This document shows, piece by piece, positions 13,039 to 25,060 of a stretch of 64,000 bases of DNA. The position numbers and the translations under genes are program-made. The notes below the pieces were generated by a model. It saw only the letters and a program-made list of their open reading frames with translations, was not told where the DNA came from and did not search any database. Origin of the DNA: Ursus arctos (Eukaryota > Chordata > Mammalia > Carnivora > Ursidae); the NCBI RefSeq assembly GCF_023065955.2, contig NW_026622797.1, positions 56,231,689-56,295,688 on the forward strand, written 5' to 3'. Numbering within the stretch: the stretch's first letter is position 1; each line of letters starts with the position of its first letter.

Positions 13039-13204
13039 TTTTTTATTTTCATTTTTTTAGAGAGGGAGTGGGAGGGGCACAGGGAGAGAGAGGGAGAGAG
13101 ACAGTGTAGAGCCCAACACGAGGTTCAATCCCACAACCCAAGATCATGACCTGAGCTGAAACCAAGAGTCGGACATTTAACCAACTGCACCATCCAGGTG
13201 CCCC
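13039..13204 (-). mobile_element. CAN-SINE inserted in an older L1
   Basis: This is a reverse-complement copy: a T run at the left, a GA-rich body, GATCATGACCTGAGC and CACCATCCAGGTGCCCC at the right. Approximate direct repeats lie on each side (AATTGACTTTATTTTTT left, CAATAGACTTTATTTTTT right). Confidence 0.85.
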
Positions 13205-14362
13205 AATAGACTTTATTTTTTAGAACAGTTTTAGATTCACAGTAAATTTGAGCGGAAAAGAATTTCCATATAACCCCTGACTCCACACATACCTAAACTC
13301 CCACACTATCAACATTCCTCACCAAGGTGATACATTTGTTATTTTTGATAAATCTATATTGACATATCATTTTTAAAAGATTTATTTATGTATTTGAGAG
13401 AGAGAGAGAATGTGTGAGCATAGAGGGGCTGAGGGAGAGAAAGAGAGAATCTCAAGCAGACTCCACTACATGTGGAGCCCAAACTGGGGCTAGATCTCAC
13501 GACCCTGAGATCATGACCTGAGCCAAACCAGAGTCAGTTGCTTTACCAACTGAGCCACCCAGGTGCCCCTACATTGACACATCATTATCACTCAAAGTCT
13601 ACAGCTTATGTTAGGGTTCGTTCTTGGTGTAGTACTATCTACAGGTTTTGACAGATACATAAGGATACATTGTAGTCCACCATTGAGGTATCATACAGAA
13701 CAGTTTCAGAGCCCTGAAAGCTCTCTGTCCTCTGTCTATTCATACTTTCCTCCCCTCTAACATCTGATAACCACTGATCTTTTTAATTGTCTCTGTAGTT
13801 TTCTCTTTCCCAGAATTCATATAGCTGGATTCAAACAGAATGTAGCCTTTTCATATTAACTTCTTTTACTTAGTAATTACATTTAGGTTTCCTCCATATC
13901 GTCTCATGGCTTGATACTTCATTTTGTTTTAGTGCTGAATAGTCCACTGTCTAGATGTACCACCGTTTCTTTATCCATTCACCTATTCACCCACTGAAGT
14001 ATATCTTGGCTGCTTCCAAGTTTTGTCAATTATGAATAAGGCTATTATAAACACCCATGTGCAGGTTTTCATATAGATAGAAATTTGGTAAAACTCATTT
14101 GGAAAAATACCAAGGTATTCCATTGTTAGATCATATGATAAGAGTATGTTTACTTTTGTAAGAAACTACCAAAGTGTCTTCCAAAGTGGCTGTACCATTT
14201 TGCAATTCCATCAACAATGAAACCCACCCTCACCAGCTTTTGGTGTTGTCAGTGTTCTGGATTTTGGCCATTCTAATCAGTATGTAGTGATTTTTCATTG
14301 TTGCTTTAATTCAAAATTCCCCAAGGACATAAGATGTTGAGCAACTTTTCATATGCTTGAAT
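13205..14362 (-). mobile_element. Old L1 remnant, split by a CAN-SINE
   Basis: The plus strand reads as antisense L1: TATATAGCTGGATTC-type blocks, TTTATCCATTCACC, CAAGTTTTGTCAATTATGAA, CCAAAGTGGCTGTACCATTTTG and ATTTTGGCCATTCTAATCAG. It is diverged, non-coding and broken at 13373-13569 by a SINE whose target-site duplication restores the order. Confidence 0.75.
13373..13569 (-). mobile_element. CAN-SINE inserted in the L1 remnant
   Basis: It begins with AAAAGATTTATTTATG, has a GAGAGAGAGAGA body and ends with ACTGAGCCACCCAGGTGCCCC. The flanks TATATTGACATATCATT (13355) and TACATTGACACATCATT (13570) are the target duplication with two differences. Confidence 0.92.
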
Positions 14363-14675
14363 GGAGTTTTATTAAGACTATTTTACTACTTCAACTATTT
14401 TACTAGTTGGACTATTTTATTTACTAGCAGGACTATTTCACTAGCTTCTTTTATTAGTTGTAATTTTTCAGAGAGGCTAGATAATTTTCCCAGGCCGCAT
14501 AGCTAAGAAGAGATAAAGTTAAAAGCTAAGAAGAGGCAAAGCTAAGAACTCAGGTTTTCTAAATTCCAAAATACACACTTCCCATTATTTTGCTTTCTAT
14601 ACCATAAAAGCATTTGTAGAAAATCTATGTGTGCTGGATTTTGAAATGGAATTAGGTCAAGCACATAGGTATCAG

Positions 14676-14700
14676 AAATTAATTAATTAATTAATTAACT
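14676..14700. repeat. (AATT)n short tandem repeat
   Basis: About six AATT units. Confidence 0.9.
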
Positions 14701-15112
14701 GTAAATTCACAGCTAGATATTTGGGCTTACCATATGGTAAAGTATGGTAAGAATCCTAATTTTTAAGTATTATGTGATCACATATAAAATTTATTCTCTA
14801 GGGGTACAGAGAGTACTACCAATGTGACAGATATGGTTTTCTTCCACCCCTGCAGTTATTATACACTTTTTCTTTTCTACTCTTAGTGGCATGCTAGTCT
14901 TTTAAGTTAGATAACACATATCCAAGGATGACAATTTAAATGCCCTTGTTACCTCGGAAGAGGAAGAAGACTTGCAGTTAAACAGATTTCTTTGCTGGGT
15001 ATTTACATTTCAGGGAGAGTCAGGTGTCTGTTTTTCTGGTTTCCCCACAGAAACTTTTTGAAAACTTTTGAATACATTAACTATAATATTTATCTTATTG
15101 AGTAGTAAGTGC

Positions 15113-15164
15113 TGATATATATATATATATATCATATACATATGATATATATGTATGTATGTAT
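15113..15164. repeat. (AT)n / (GTAT)n compound microsatellite
   Basis: An AT run, then a short palindromic CATATACATATG and GTATGTATGTAT units. Confidence 0.9.
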
Positions 15165-15523
15165 AGTTCAGAAGATATTTCTTGAGCAATTTATATGGCA
15201 TGATAATTACTTAAATTTGCATCAAAAGCACCAAACATCATCATCACCAGGCACATAGCAGGCTTACAAATAAAATGACTATTGTACTGAATTGAGTGGA
15301 AATAGATTGTTCTGTCCAACTGGGGAAGCCAAAGGAACTTGAACTTGAAACAAAACATTATACGACAGGTAAATTCCCCTATGAGGTTTGGGTATGGCAG
15401 TAACATATCTTCAGGTTCCTAACCCATGGGCAGAAAGTCAGAGATTTGAGAAGAACATAGCGTATTTCCCTGCAGAAGAGGGGATGGCCTAAGGGAATGG
15501 GAATCAAAAAAAGCATGTTGGTA

Positions 15524-15600
15524 GCCTTACATCGGAAACCGGGGATGTACTGTATGGTGACTAACATAATATAATAAAAAATCATTAAAAAAAAAAAAAA
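15524..15600 (+). mobile_element. Ultra-short carnivore L1 3' end, about 63 bp plus A tail
   Basis: The body consists only of the terminal L1 3' UTR (TACATCGGAAACCGGGGATG, then TAATATAATAAAAAATCATT) and a poly-A tail. It is flanked by AAAAAAGCATGTTGGTA at about 15506-15523 and again across the tail end to 15611, an exact target-site duplication. Confidence 0.92.
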
Positions 15601-15754
15601 GCATGTTGGTATAATACATTAATCCTATCAAATTCATTCTTTGATTTCATTCAGTTTCTGATTTATAAACAAATGGATGTGTTGGTGTTTTTTTAAGTCA
15701 CAAGAACTGACCATTTGTCAAGCTCTATACACTAAGTAATAGAACTATCTAATA

Positions 15755-15925
15755 TTTTCCAAGCACCTACTTTGTGCCAGACCCTGTTCTGGGTGCTTTC
15801 CTTGGATAAACTTGTTTATTTTTCACTATAATCATGTGAAGTCCCTAATATTATTATTCCTATTTTACAGATGAAGAAACTGAGGGCGAGAGTGCTTTTG
15901 CCCAAGGTCAATAGCCAGCATACAA
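15755..15925 (-). mobile_element. MIR remnant
   Basis: Reverse-complement MIR blocks: TTTGTGCCAGACCCTGTTCT, then TATTTTACAGATGAAGAAAC and TTTGCCCAAGGTCAATAG. Confidence 0.8.
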
Positions 15926-17977
15926 CCTAGGGAGTCAGACTATTGGACTATTTACCTCCACACTGTATTTTCCACACTAAATGGCTTCTAGTGATCATTA
16001 TCAAGTTCCATGTGAATGCATAATTGCACATAGCTCATTAGATAACATAATATATATTGTATGACTTTATTATTTTTTCAATCAACTGGGATTAGCCACT
16101 AGGTTAATGCAATGCATGCAAAATAGTAATACATTTACTAATTGAAAAATGCAGTCAAAACAACATTGCAGAAAAGAAGTAAATACACAATCCAAAAAAT
16201 TCATTTTCTACATCATAAATGATCTCCTTTCCAAGTAAGAACACATTTTTAAGATAAAAGTGCCTCAAGAATTTGTGAAAACAGCATATTTTAAGCCCTA
16301 CAGATTTACGTAGTAACATATGAGTGTCTAAAAAATGCTATTCCCCGCATTTGCATTATTAAGTCATCATTGTCGCTCTTTAAAATTTTTGTTCCAAAAT
16401 ATTTATGGTATATTTTTCACACAAACTCACTTGAACATTAGGAAAAATATGATGGAATTTAGTGATTACTGAAGTATATTTGAGACATGTGAGGGATTTT
16501 GTGCAAAAGGTACAAAAGCAAAGCAAAAATTTTTTGTTTAATTATTATGCTATTTAAATCTCATTAATTCAGCTTTTCCTAGTAACCATTCTACCTTAAC
16601 TTGATTTTCATCACCTATAAGCTAATAAGAAAACTTCTGTCATGGGCAAATAAATTTGTTGATCCCTGTGAGATTAAAGTCTATTTAGGTATATATTTTA
16701 AACAGCTTTTCATATCGCTAGAAAGAAAAATGTGGTCTGAGTGCATCTTTCTAGTATTTACGGATCTCAACAATGTCAAATATCATTCTTCCCATATTTA
16801 ATTCTGGTAAGTAAGACACCATTTTCCAGTTCTGATTCCTATCTTCAGCTACACTGTGTCACAAGATAGTTTACATCGAGTTATGACTCTCCTTTAGACT
16901 CTTTCTCTGTTTCACACAGCACAAGGATAAATAATAACCTCATGTAGGAAAAGAAAAATGGTACCAGAAGCAATTACTGTACCACATACTGAGTTCAATG
17001 AATAATATGATAAAACTCTCCTGGGCAACTTTACTGATTTCTCATATAGTCTTAAATCTCCACATCAGCATTTGCTAGAGGTAAAGGCACTTCATTCCAC
17101 TGGCGTCGGTAATAAGGATTTGTCAGCATTTCCACTATCAACCCCAGTTTTAAGGAACCCAATAACTCATGTATTTTTATCTGCATTAGACTGGGAGTTG
17201 GCAAAGAATATAACCAAAATGAAGTTTGAAAAAAGTAAAATATGTTTTAAGGTTGAGGGGAACAAAATGTTTTATTTAAATATAATAAAACTTTATAATT
17301 TTTAAGTTATAACTCACATATCCTTCAGCCCTTACCTAGAGCTAAATTATTTTTTCATATGTTAACTCCTGAACTATCACTGTCTTACTCATGATATTCA
17401 AAAGTTAGGGTCATAAAAATGCAATTTAATTTTAGAGATGTATAAAATATCCCTTGCCATTTCAAGGATAAGTCTAACCTAGCTAATTTATTTATTTATT
17501 CAAACACGTATTGAACTATTATGTCCATTTTAGGTATCAAGTATAGGTATTGTTTGAAAAACAAAACAATACAGAAAAGTTTCTGCCTTTCTGGAACTCC
17601 CAGCCTAGTGGTGAATATGAGATTCTTATCTATTTTACAGTATTCTGTATTAGTCACATCGTTACTTTGCTTCATGAATTACCAGAGGGGAAATATTGCC
17701 ATAGAATATATTTTTGAGACATACGATTATGTCTTATTTTAGAGTAGACCTATGACATGGTGACCCTCAAATAATTTATTTGGGAAAACAGAAATGAATA
17801 TTCAGTTAGCCTTAGTCTGGTTCTAATTTTACCCTTATGACAAGAAAACTTTTAAATGGCAACCAGCTGAAACTCCAGTTGCTATAGGTAACAATATTCT
17901 CAATTAAGAACAGTATCGAACATTTAAAAAGATATTTTTAATGGTTCTTAATTTTTCCTTAATGAAGATAGGGTTCC

Positions 17978-18014
<37 letters not shown>
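17978..18014. repeat. (CT)n(CA)n compound microsatellite
   Basis: A CT run passes directly into a CA run. Confidence 0.96.
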
Positions 18015-19630
18015 GCACGCATTTTATAAAAAATAGCATTTCTATGGGTCAAATGAAAAAGGTACTATTGTGACAATAATAACATCAGATTAAAATGAAA
18101 TTATGGAGATTAAGTTTAAAACTGAGCAGTTCATGTGTTTCTGAGAATCACTTATCTCCCTCAATCTTCTTAGTCTTGTATACATACTCTGTGTATCCTA
18201 TCACAGCCTTCACACTGAAAGCATTAAATCATAAATAAAACTATAATAGAGCAACTTGGTTTTCAAGGAGATCAAGGTGGGTGCTGTGAAACTGATTGGA
18301 AGTAGAAGGCTAATGAATGGGCAGCGTGAAGGGCAGGAGCAATGCTGCTGCTGACATTGGCTCCTGAGGAAGGTGAGTCAGCTCTGTAAAACTATAGAAC
18401 TGACACATTAACATGAGGGAGAAAAAAAACAGACCTCAACATCTTCCCCTGGCATACTCAAGAGAACGCAAAGTGGAGAATTATACTTTTAACAGGAAGA
18501 TTAAGGATGAAAGGACATTACCCTGGACAGCAATACTAAGATGGGTAGTTCTTCAACAAACAAGTTATCAGCTCACTGTAAGTATCTGACCTATCTATTG
18601 CTCTAATAGGCAATACTTCTGGGTAGATTAAAAATACATAATGCTTGATGTGATCTAGGAACAAAAGAAACAAGCTTATGATAACAGTTGGAATGCTTCC
18701 CCAATACTAATACATATTTCCATTTGGCATGTTTTAATTTTAAGTAGCCACCACCATTTCTGTATGGAATAGTGACCTACAGGTAAAAACAGCAACTCTA
18801 AAAATGGTCAATGAATTACCATTCTCTTAAGATTACAATTCTAAGCTTTTATCTGATGCTTCAGGAGCCAAGTATCTACATTTGATAACTTCATGATAAA
18901 ACATAAATGTAAAATATTTTTGTTTTCCACCTAATATTTCATCCACCAATCCATCCATCCATGCATTCATTAAACAAACACTTTTATGTGAATTGTGTAT
19001 AAAGGTGTCTAGAATAGAGGTCAGCAAAATCTCTCTTAAAAACTAGATAGCGAATATTTTTGTCTTTGCTAAGTTGCAACGACCCAACCCATTATAGAGC
19101 AAAAGCAAACCCAGAAGCAGTGAAGAGGCTCGCAAAACTATTACAGTTTTTAGGAATGTACTTTTTAGGAACTCTGGAATCTAATAAAAAAAAGACAAAC
19201 TTATGACAACCAGGGGGATGCTTTGTAAAGAGAAAAACTGTAGAATTTTGATCAGAGATCTCTGTGGCATATCAATTTTCCCTGTTACAACTATCCTCCA
19301 ATCCCAGTTCCATAGCAGCACTGAACATGGCAGCCTGCATTCCTGATGCAGGTTGTGGGAAACAGGGAACCCTAGGGGCCTAATTCTCAAAGAAGGTAAT
19401 TCCATGTTTTGACCTGTGTAATGACTCCCTGAGGATATTGGCTCAAGGGCTGGCCTTTGTTTCACCTACACAGGAGCTTCCTGAGGGTTGAAGTCACTTC
19501 ACAGGTGGTGTTTTCATAAACGTTTAGAGGCAAATATATTAGCCACTTCCTCCTGTGCAAGATACAGCAGAGACAAGAAACGGACCAAAATGCCTGGACA
19601 GAAAAGGCTGGGGAAAGAAATACAGTTAGG

Positions 19631-19829
19631 GGGGCGCCTGGGTGGCGCAGTCCTTAAGCGTCTGCCTTCGGCTCAGGGCGTGATCCTGGCGTTCTGGGAT
19701 CGAGCCCCACATCAGGCTCCTCCGCTATGAGCCTGCTTCTTCCTCTCCCACTCCCCCTGCTTGTGTTCCCTCTCTCGCTGGCTGTCTCTGTCAAATAAAT
19801 AAATAAAATCTTTAAAAAAAAAAAAAAAA
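19631..19829 (+). mobile_element. CAN-SINE, full length, young
   Basis: It has the head GGGCGCCTGGGTGGCGCAG, the same subfamily diagnostic GCTCCTCCGCTATGAGCC as the copy at 4509, and a pure A tail. Flanking repeats are GAAATACAGTTAGGG and GAAGTACAGTTAGGG (one difference). Close similarity to the 4509 copy suggests recent activity. Confidence 0.95.
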
Positions 19830-20029
19830 GAAGTACAGTTAGGGCTATAAAATGCTCCACACAGTCAAGGGATTCTAGAAGCCCATGTACATGCCTGTGG
19901 CAGGAAGTATGCTCAGAAAAGACTTGGAGACCCTAACCATTTACCTCTGGCTGGACTTCAGGCTCTGTGCAAGCAGGAAAGGAAGAATAGGGCGTAACTG
20001 TAAACTGCTCGCCTAAACGGTAAAAACTA

Positions 20030-20750
20030 AAAACATTTATGAAAGAAGCTGAAGAAGACACAAATAAATAGAAAGATATTCTGTGCTCATGGACTGGAGG
20101 ACTTAATATTGTTAAAATGTTTATACTGCCCGAAGCAATCCACAGATACAGCACAATCTCTATCAAAATTCCCATGACACTTTTCACAGAAGTAGAATAA
20201 ATACTTCTAAAATTTGTGTGGAACCACAAATTACCCCAAATAGCCACATAATCTTGAGAAAGAGGAACAAGGCTAGAGGTATCACACTTCCTGATTTAAA
20301 AGTATACTACAACGCAATAGCAGTATGATATTAAGAAACGAGGCAGACGATCATAGGGGATGAGAGGAAAAAATGAAACAAGATGAAACCAGACAGGGAG
20401 ACAAACACTAAGAGACAATCATAGGAAACAAACTGAGGGGTACTGGAGGGGAGGTGGGTGGGGGGATGGGGTGACATTGGGGAAGGTATGTGTTGTAATG
20501 ACCACTGGGTATTACATAAGACTGATGAATCACAGACATGTGTCCCTGAAACAAATAATACATTATATGTTAATTAACTGAATTTAAATTAAAAACAAAC
20601 AAACAAACAAAAAACCAGCATGATATTAGCATAAAACCAAACACATAGGTCACTGGAAAAGAACAGAGTTCAAAAATAAACTCCTGCAAATATGGTCAAT
20701 TAATTTATGACAAAGGAGGAAAGAATATACAAGGGAGAAGACAGGGCCTA
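20030..20750 (+). mobile_element. L1 ORF2 fragment, interrupted by a second L1
   Basis: The outer parts (20030-20333 and 20629-20750) match a 3' portion of L1 ORF2, with blocks such as AATATTGTTAAAATGTTTAT, TAGAGGTATCACACTTCCTG and AAATATGGTCAATTAATTTATG. Stops and indels are frequent, so it encodes nothing functional. The two parts are separated by a nested L1 3' end. Confidence 0.85.
20334..20615 (+). mobile_element. Nested L1 3' UTR insertion
   Basis: It carries carnivore L1 3' UTR blocks (GACGATCATAGGGGATGAG, CATAGGAAACAAACTGAGG, a GGTGGGTGGGGGGATGG run, TGTTAATTAACTGAAT) and an A-rich tail. It is flanked by CAGTATGATATTA (20321-20333) and CAGCATGATATTA (20616-20628), and sits inside the older L1 ORF2 fragment. 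Confidence 0.88.
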
Positions 20751-20819
20751 ACAGTGTGACGGAGCATTTGCTAGGTTTAGACTCTGCTGGTGTCCTTTTG
20801 AAATTCTTAATAACTTTTT

Positions 20820-21009
20820 TTTTAAGAATTTATTTATTTATTTGACAGAGAGAGACAGCCAGAGAGGGAGGGAACACAGGCAGGGGGAGTGGGAGAGGAA
20901 GAAGCAGACTCCCAGCAGAGGAGCCTGATGTGGGGCTCGATCCCAGAACGCCAGGATCATGCCCTGCGCCAAAGGCAGACGCTCAATGACTGAGCCACCC
21001 AGGCGCCCC
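20820..21009 (-). mobile_element. CAN-SINE
   Basis: Reverse-complement copy with T-rich start, TTTATTTATTTATTTGACAG, GGCTCGATCCCAGAACGCC and GAGCCACCCAGGCGCCCC. Perfect flanking direct repeats TCTTAATAACTTTTT lie at 20805-20819 and 21010-21024. Confidence 0.95.
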
Positions 21010-21525
21010 TCTTAATAACTTTTTAACAAGAGATCCTCATTTTCATTTTACACTGGGGGCAGAAATTACAGAGCCAGTCCCATATGCAGTCAGGAATGAG
21101 AACTACTGAATTAAACAAAGAGTAGAATAAATGAAAATATTTTGGAGAGAGAAAATGACTCATATGGATGGTGGAAAGAATGAATAGCACTGTATGATTT
21201 AAACAAAAAGAAAGTGTGGAACAAAAAAAGATAGGGGGTGATAATATCATGAGGACCTAAGTTAGGAAACAAACTTTATTCCTATAAAATTCTGAAAAAA
21301 CTATCTAGATGTAATCACTGTGGATCATCAGTGCTTGAATTCATATCCTGCTTAGAATGACATTCTCTTTTCTGAGATTATTTTTAAGCATCTACCTAAA
21401 AATCAATTTTGATGTAGGAAATGAGGTTTAGAATTTCTTTTTCCAATATTCTCCCTTTAGGTATTTTCTCACTATTTAGATATTGGATAAATTTGAATTC
21501 ATGCTTGAGAGAGTGAGGAAGCAAG

Positions 21526-21610
21526 CCAATGTGGGGCTCCATCCCAGGACCCTGGGACCATGACCTGACCCGAAGGCAGACCCTTAACTGACTGAGCCAC
21601 CCAGGCACCC
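21526..21610 (-). mobile_element. CAN-SINE 5' half, inverted
   Basis: In reverse complement this is the SINE head from GGGTGCCTGGGTGG to about GAGCCCCACATTGG, where it ends abruptly. The missing 3' half lies at 21817 in the opposite orientation. The target-site sequence AGTTAGTATTCT follows at 21615-21626. Confidence 0.85.
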
Positions 21611-21816
21611 TTCAAGTTAGTATTCTAATCCCTTTTTTAATCATCATATTTCCACTCTTTTTAGAGAAATGTAAATAGAGCTTGAGGACAGGTAATATTG
21701 GGTCCTAAGACAAAGAGCCTTCAAACTCAAATTGTAGCACTAAATTATAAGAAACAGAATCCTAATGATTGAAAACCCCACTTTGCAATCACATGACAAA
21801 TCATGTCCTGTCCTTT

Positions 21817-21931
21817 GGGCTCCCTGCTCAATAGGGGAGTCTGCGTCTCACTCTCCCTCTGCCCCTGCTCGTGTTCTCTCTCTTGCCTGCTCTCTCTCTC
21901 AAATAAATAAAATCTTAAAAAAAAAAAAAAA
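21817..21931 (+). mobile_element. CAN-SINE 3' half
   Basis: It starts GGGCTCCCTGCTCAATAGGG, exactly where the 5' half at 21526 stops in the SINE consensus, and continues through the CT-rich body, AAATAAATAAAATCTT and an A tail. AGAATACTAACT (21932-21943) follows, the reverse complement of the sequence next to the 5' half. Confidence 0.88.
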
Positions 21932-22674
21932 AGAATACTAACTGTATTTCTACCCTCATGCCTTCCCCAAATTGAGCAGATTCTGGCAACTTCTTCAAGA
22001 CTCCTGAATATGACTGTAAAGCAGTCATAAGAAAAAGTTCTTGTACAATGAGAATTATCTATCAATGGTCAGTAGTAGTTAGCAGCACGTGTCTGCTGAA
22101 AGTTCGTTTTTACATAACGGATGGTGAACTTAACTTTCAGCTGCTACTCTTGCTAATCAATAAAATCAACAAATGTTTATTGAGTGCCTATCATTTAAAA
22201 GAAAATACCTACTATAAAACAGTTGCTTCACCTAAGCACCTTTTAATCTAGCTGAAAATAGAGAACTTGCACAAAAATGCAAACTAATGATACAAGTTTT
22301 CATATAAGTGCCTGAGGAATAAATGGTATAGGTGAAAGGACCATTAGGTGCCAGCAAAAGTCAAGATGTCCCAAGGAAGTTAGATAAATCATCCTAGAGA
22401 AAAGGCCACCTCAAAAATGGATTGTAGAATGAGTACAAATTAGATAAATAGGGAGAAGTAAGAGTTGCTCAGGCAAGAGAAATGAAGTGAGAAAAAAAAA
22501 AAAAGTCATAGAGAAGAATCTTACTGGTTCATGGCCTGAAGAAGAAGAATGATGGTTCGTAAGAGGAAGATGTTATAAAGCCTTGGGGGAAAATAGTAAA
22601 TGTAAGCACCATTTATTGATTTTTAATTTGTAGATTACTTTGTACCCCTTTAATATTATCATTTGCTGATAATT

Positions 22675-22820
22675 TTGTACCAGGAACTATGTTATATATT
22701 TTTTCAAGTTTTTATTTCTAATACTTCAAGTTGCATATCATTATTATCCTTACTATAAAGTTATGGTAATTTACCCAAGGTAAATCATCTACTAAGCGGC
22801 AGACTCAAGATTCAAAGCTA
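22675..22820 (-). mobile_element. MIR remnant
   Basis: Reverse-complement MIR pattern: TACCAGGAACTATGTTATAT, TTATTATCCTTACTATAAAG, TTACCCAAGGTAAATCATC and CAGACTCAAGATTCAAAGC. Confidence 0.6.
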
Positions 22821-24849
22821 GATTTTCTGGCTTCCATTTGTCCCTTCAACCTGCAGAAAAGCCCTTTCTCAATTAGGTATTAAGTTCAGACACCAGATAA
22901 TAACTCATTGTAGAAAGAGTCCGCTCCTCTGCCGTTCATTAAAAGGTTTAGCAGTTCATGGATTTGCATTTGTAAGTAAATTTCATCTTATTTATCAACA
23001 AAGGTTTCAAAGTTATTATGGTCTAACCTAATGTTGTCCACAGTATATTCTTCTGGGAATTATCCCACAAGTTTTGTTTTCAAGAAAACATTCCGCAACT
23101 AAAAATATTTGGAAATTCTATGCATTTTCATTCCTTTGAGATAGCCACAATACACATGAACTTACTAAAGACTCAGTGATAAAGAAACCCAGTGAATTTT
23201 TCTTAACTCAATATTTTCCAAAAACTATGTAACCACACAATAGTTGTACGGTGTCCCTCGTCACACACCTGTCAGAACTGTGGAACATACTATGAAATTC
23301 TGATGTAACCAAATCGTGAACATGGAATGTTATTGCTACAGGGCATAGAAAGTGCTCACTGTATTATGGAAGTACATTTTGTCTGTAATATCAGAGAGTA
23401 TCATATATGCCAAAAATTGCTAATTTAAAAGTTCAACAGGCAAGATATAAATTTTTTTAAAGAATGCAAAGCTGTGACATATTATAAGCAAATATTTTAT
23501 GGTCTGTGGTTCTAGTCACATTTGGCTGAAGTATAAAATATTCTGCATATAATATGAAATGTTGTCCACACAGCCATGTGGCAAAGACATTTCTTTTCTA
23601 TTAGTTCTCAGATGAAGTGGTAAAAAATATTTTGTTTATTTGTCCAATACTGGTTTATTCAAACAATATGGTGAAAACAAATTCATGAGTTTTTTTTTTT
23701 AACCAATTACTACATAGAACCAAAGCTAAGAAAGCTCAGAACATAAAATTTATAGGACTCTAGTTAATAATACTCATTCTTGTTTAGGTATCTAATTAAT
23801 GTCATAAATGTCTTATGAGGAATGCACTTAATGAAATACATTGACTGATGAATGGATAAGGACCTGGGGACTCATCTGTTATTCTGGATTTCTAGGGGAA
23901 ATCACTTTAGTGATGCCAGCAAAGCAAAACCTGTATACATTTTCTACCAGGAGAAGAGATCTGTACCTTCCTTTTTGAGTCACTGTGGTGGGGTTAGGAT
24001 ACAGTCTGTCATTAAAAGTACCAGTTAAATCTCAAATAAAGAGAAGCAGTTAGGAATCAATGTCAAGTAATGAAGCTGTGGTTCAGAATGCAAAGATCAG
24101 AACCTGATAATCAGATATTGATCAAAAAGTAAAATTAGGTTAGGGTATCTGACATAATTCAGGACTTATGGGTCTTGAAAGTCTCATGATCGTCCCCTTA
24201 TCAATATGGATAAAGGACTCTTGAGCAAAAGACAGTGTATTTTTTTCTATCCCAGACTCTTTATCTTCCTGGGAAGCTTTGATTGTGTAGTTGTTTGTTC
24301 AGCCAGAAAGAATACAGCAAGTTTTAAGAGATAATCCACAGAAACATCAGGAAAGGAAAGAAATGTGCAGTGGTGTAGATTCACTGATAATTCACGCGTG
24401 CTAAGTGAACAATACCACCTATATTCATGATGCCAACCACCATCTATTTTGATAACTCCAAATCTCATTTCCAGTCCAGATAGTTCTCTTCAGCTATAGA
24501 ACTATATGTCTAACTGCCAACCAGATAAATACACAATAGGAAATTTAAATGTAATATGTTCATCTTTTATTACCCCAATTGCTTTTTTACATCAAGTATG
24601 TTTCCAGCAATATTTATCAGAAAAATAAAAGTCTTCCTAACCTCTGACCTCTTTTTAAACTTCAGTTTGTAAACTGTTACCAAAAATCCCCCATTCTCCA
24701 CACTATATATCTTGTGAATCTGATGTCCTTCCCTTCCAACCCTTCAGATAGCGCCATACTTTGGACCTTATCAGCTCTCAGGCTTGCAATATTCCTTTGG
24801 TTGTTCTCACCAAACCCTATCTCATAAACTACAATTCTATCTCCAATTC

Positions 24850-25060
24850 TAAGAGAGATTTTTTAAAGTCCTGACTTGATCATATTGTTTATGCCCTTAA
24901 AATCTTTCAAAATCACCCCATTCTGAATAGATGAAAATCTAAATTTCTTCATAAGACCTATAAAACTTCCACTCTTCTATTCTGTTGTCTGCCTGCTCAT
25001 CCTCATCTATGATTTCTCTTCCACGTTCTTTGCACTCCATCTGTGGCAGACCTTACAGTT
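24850..25060 (+). mobile_element. LINE2 remnant
   Basis: Blocks such as CTTAAAATCTTTCAAAATC, CATAAGACCTATAAAACT and CTTCCACGTTCTTTGCACTCC recall the L2 3' coding end. It is very degraded. Confidence 0.5.
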
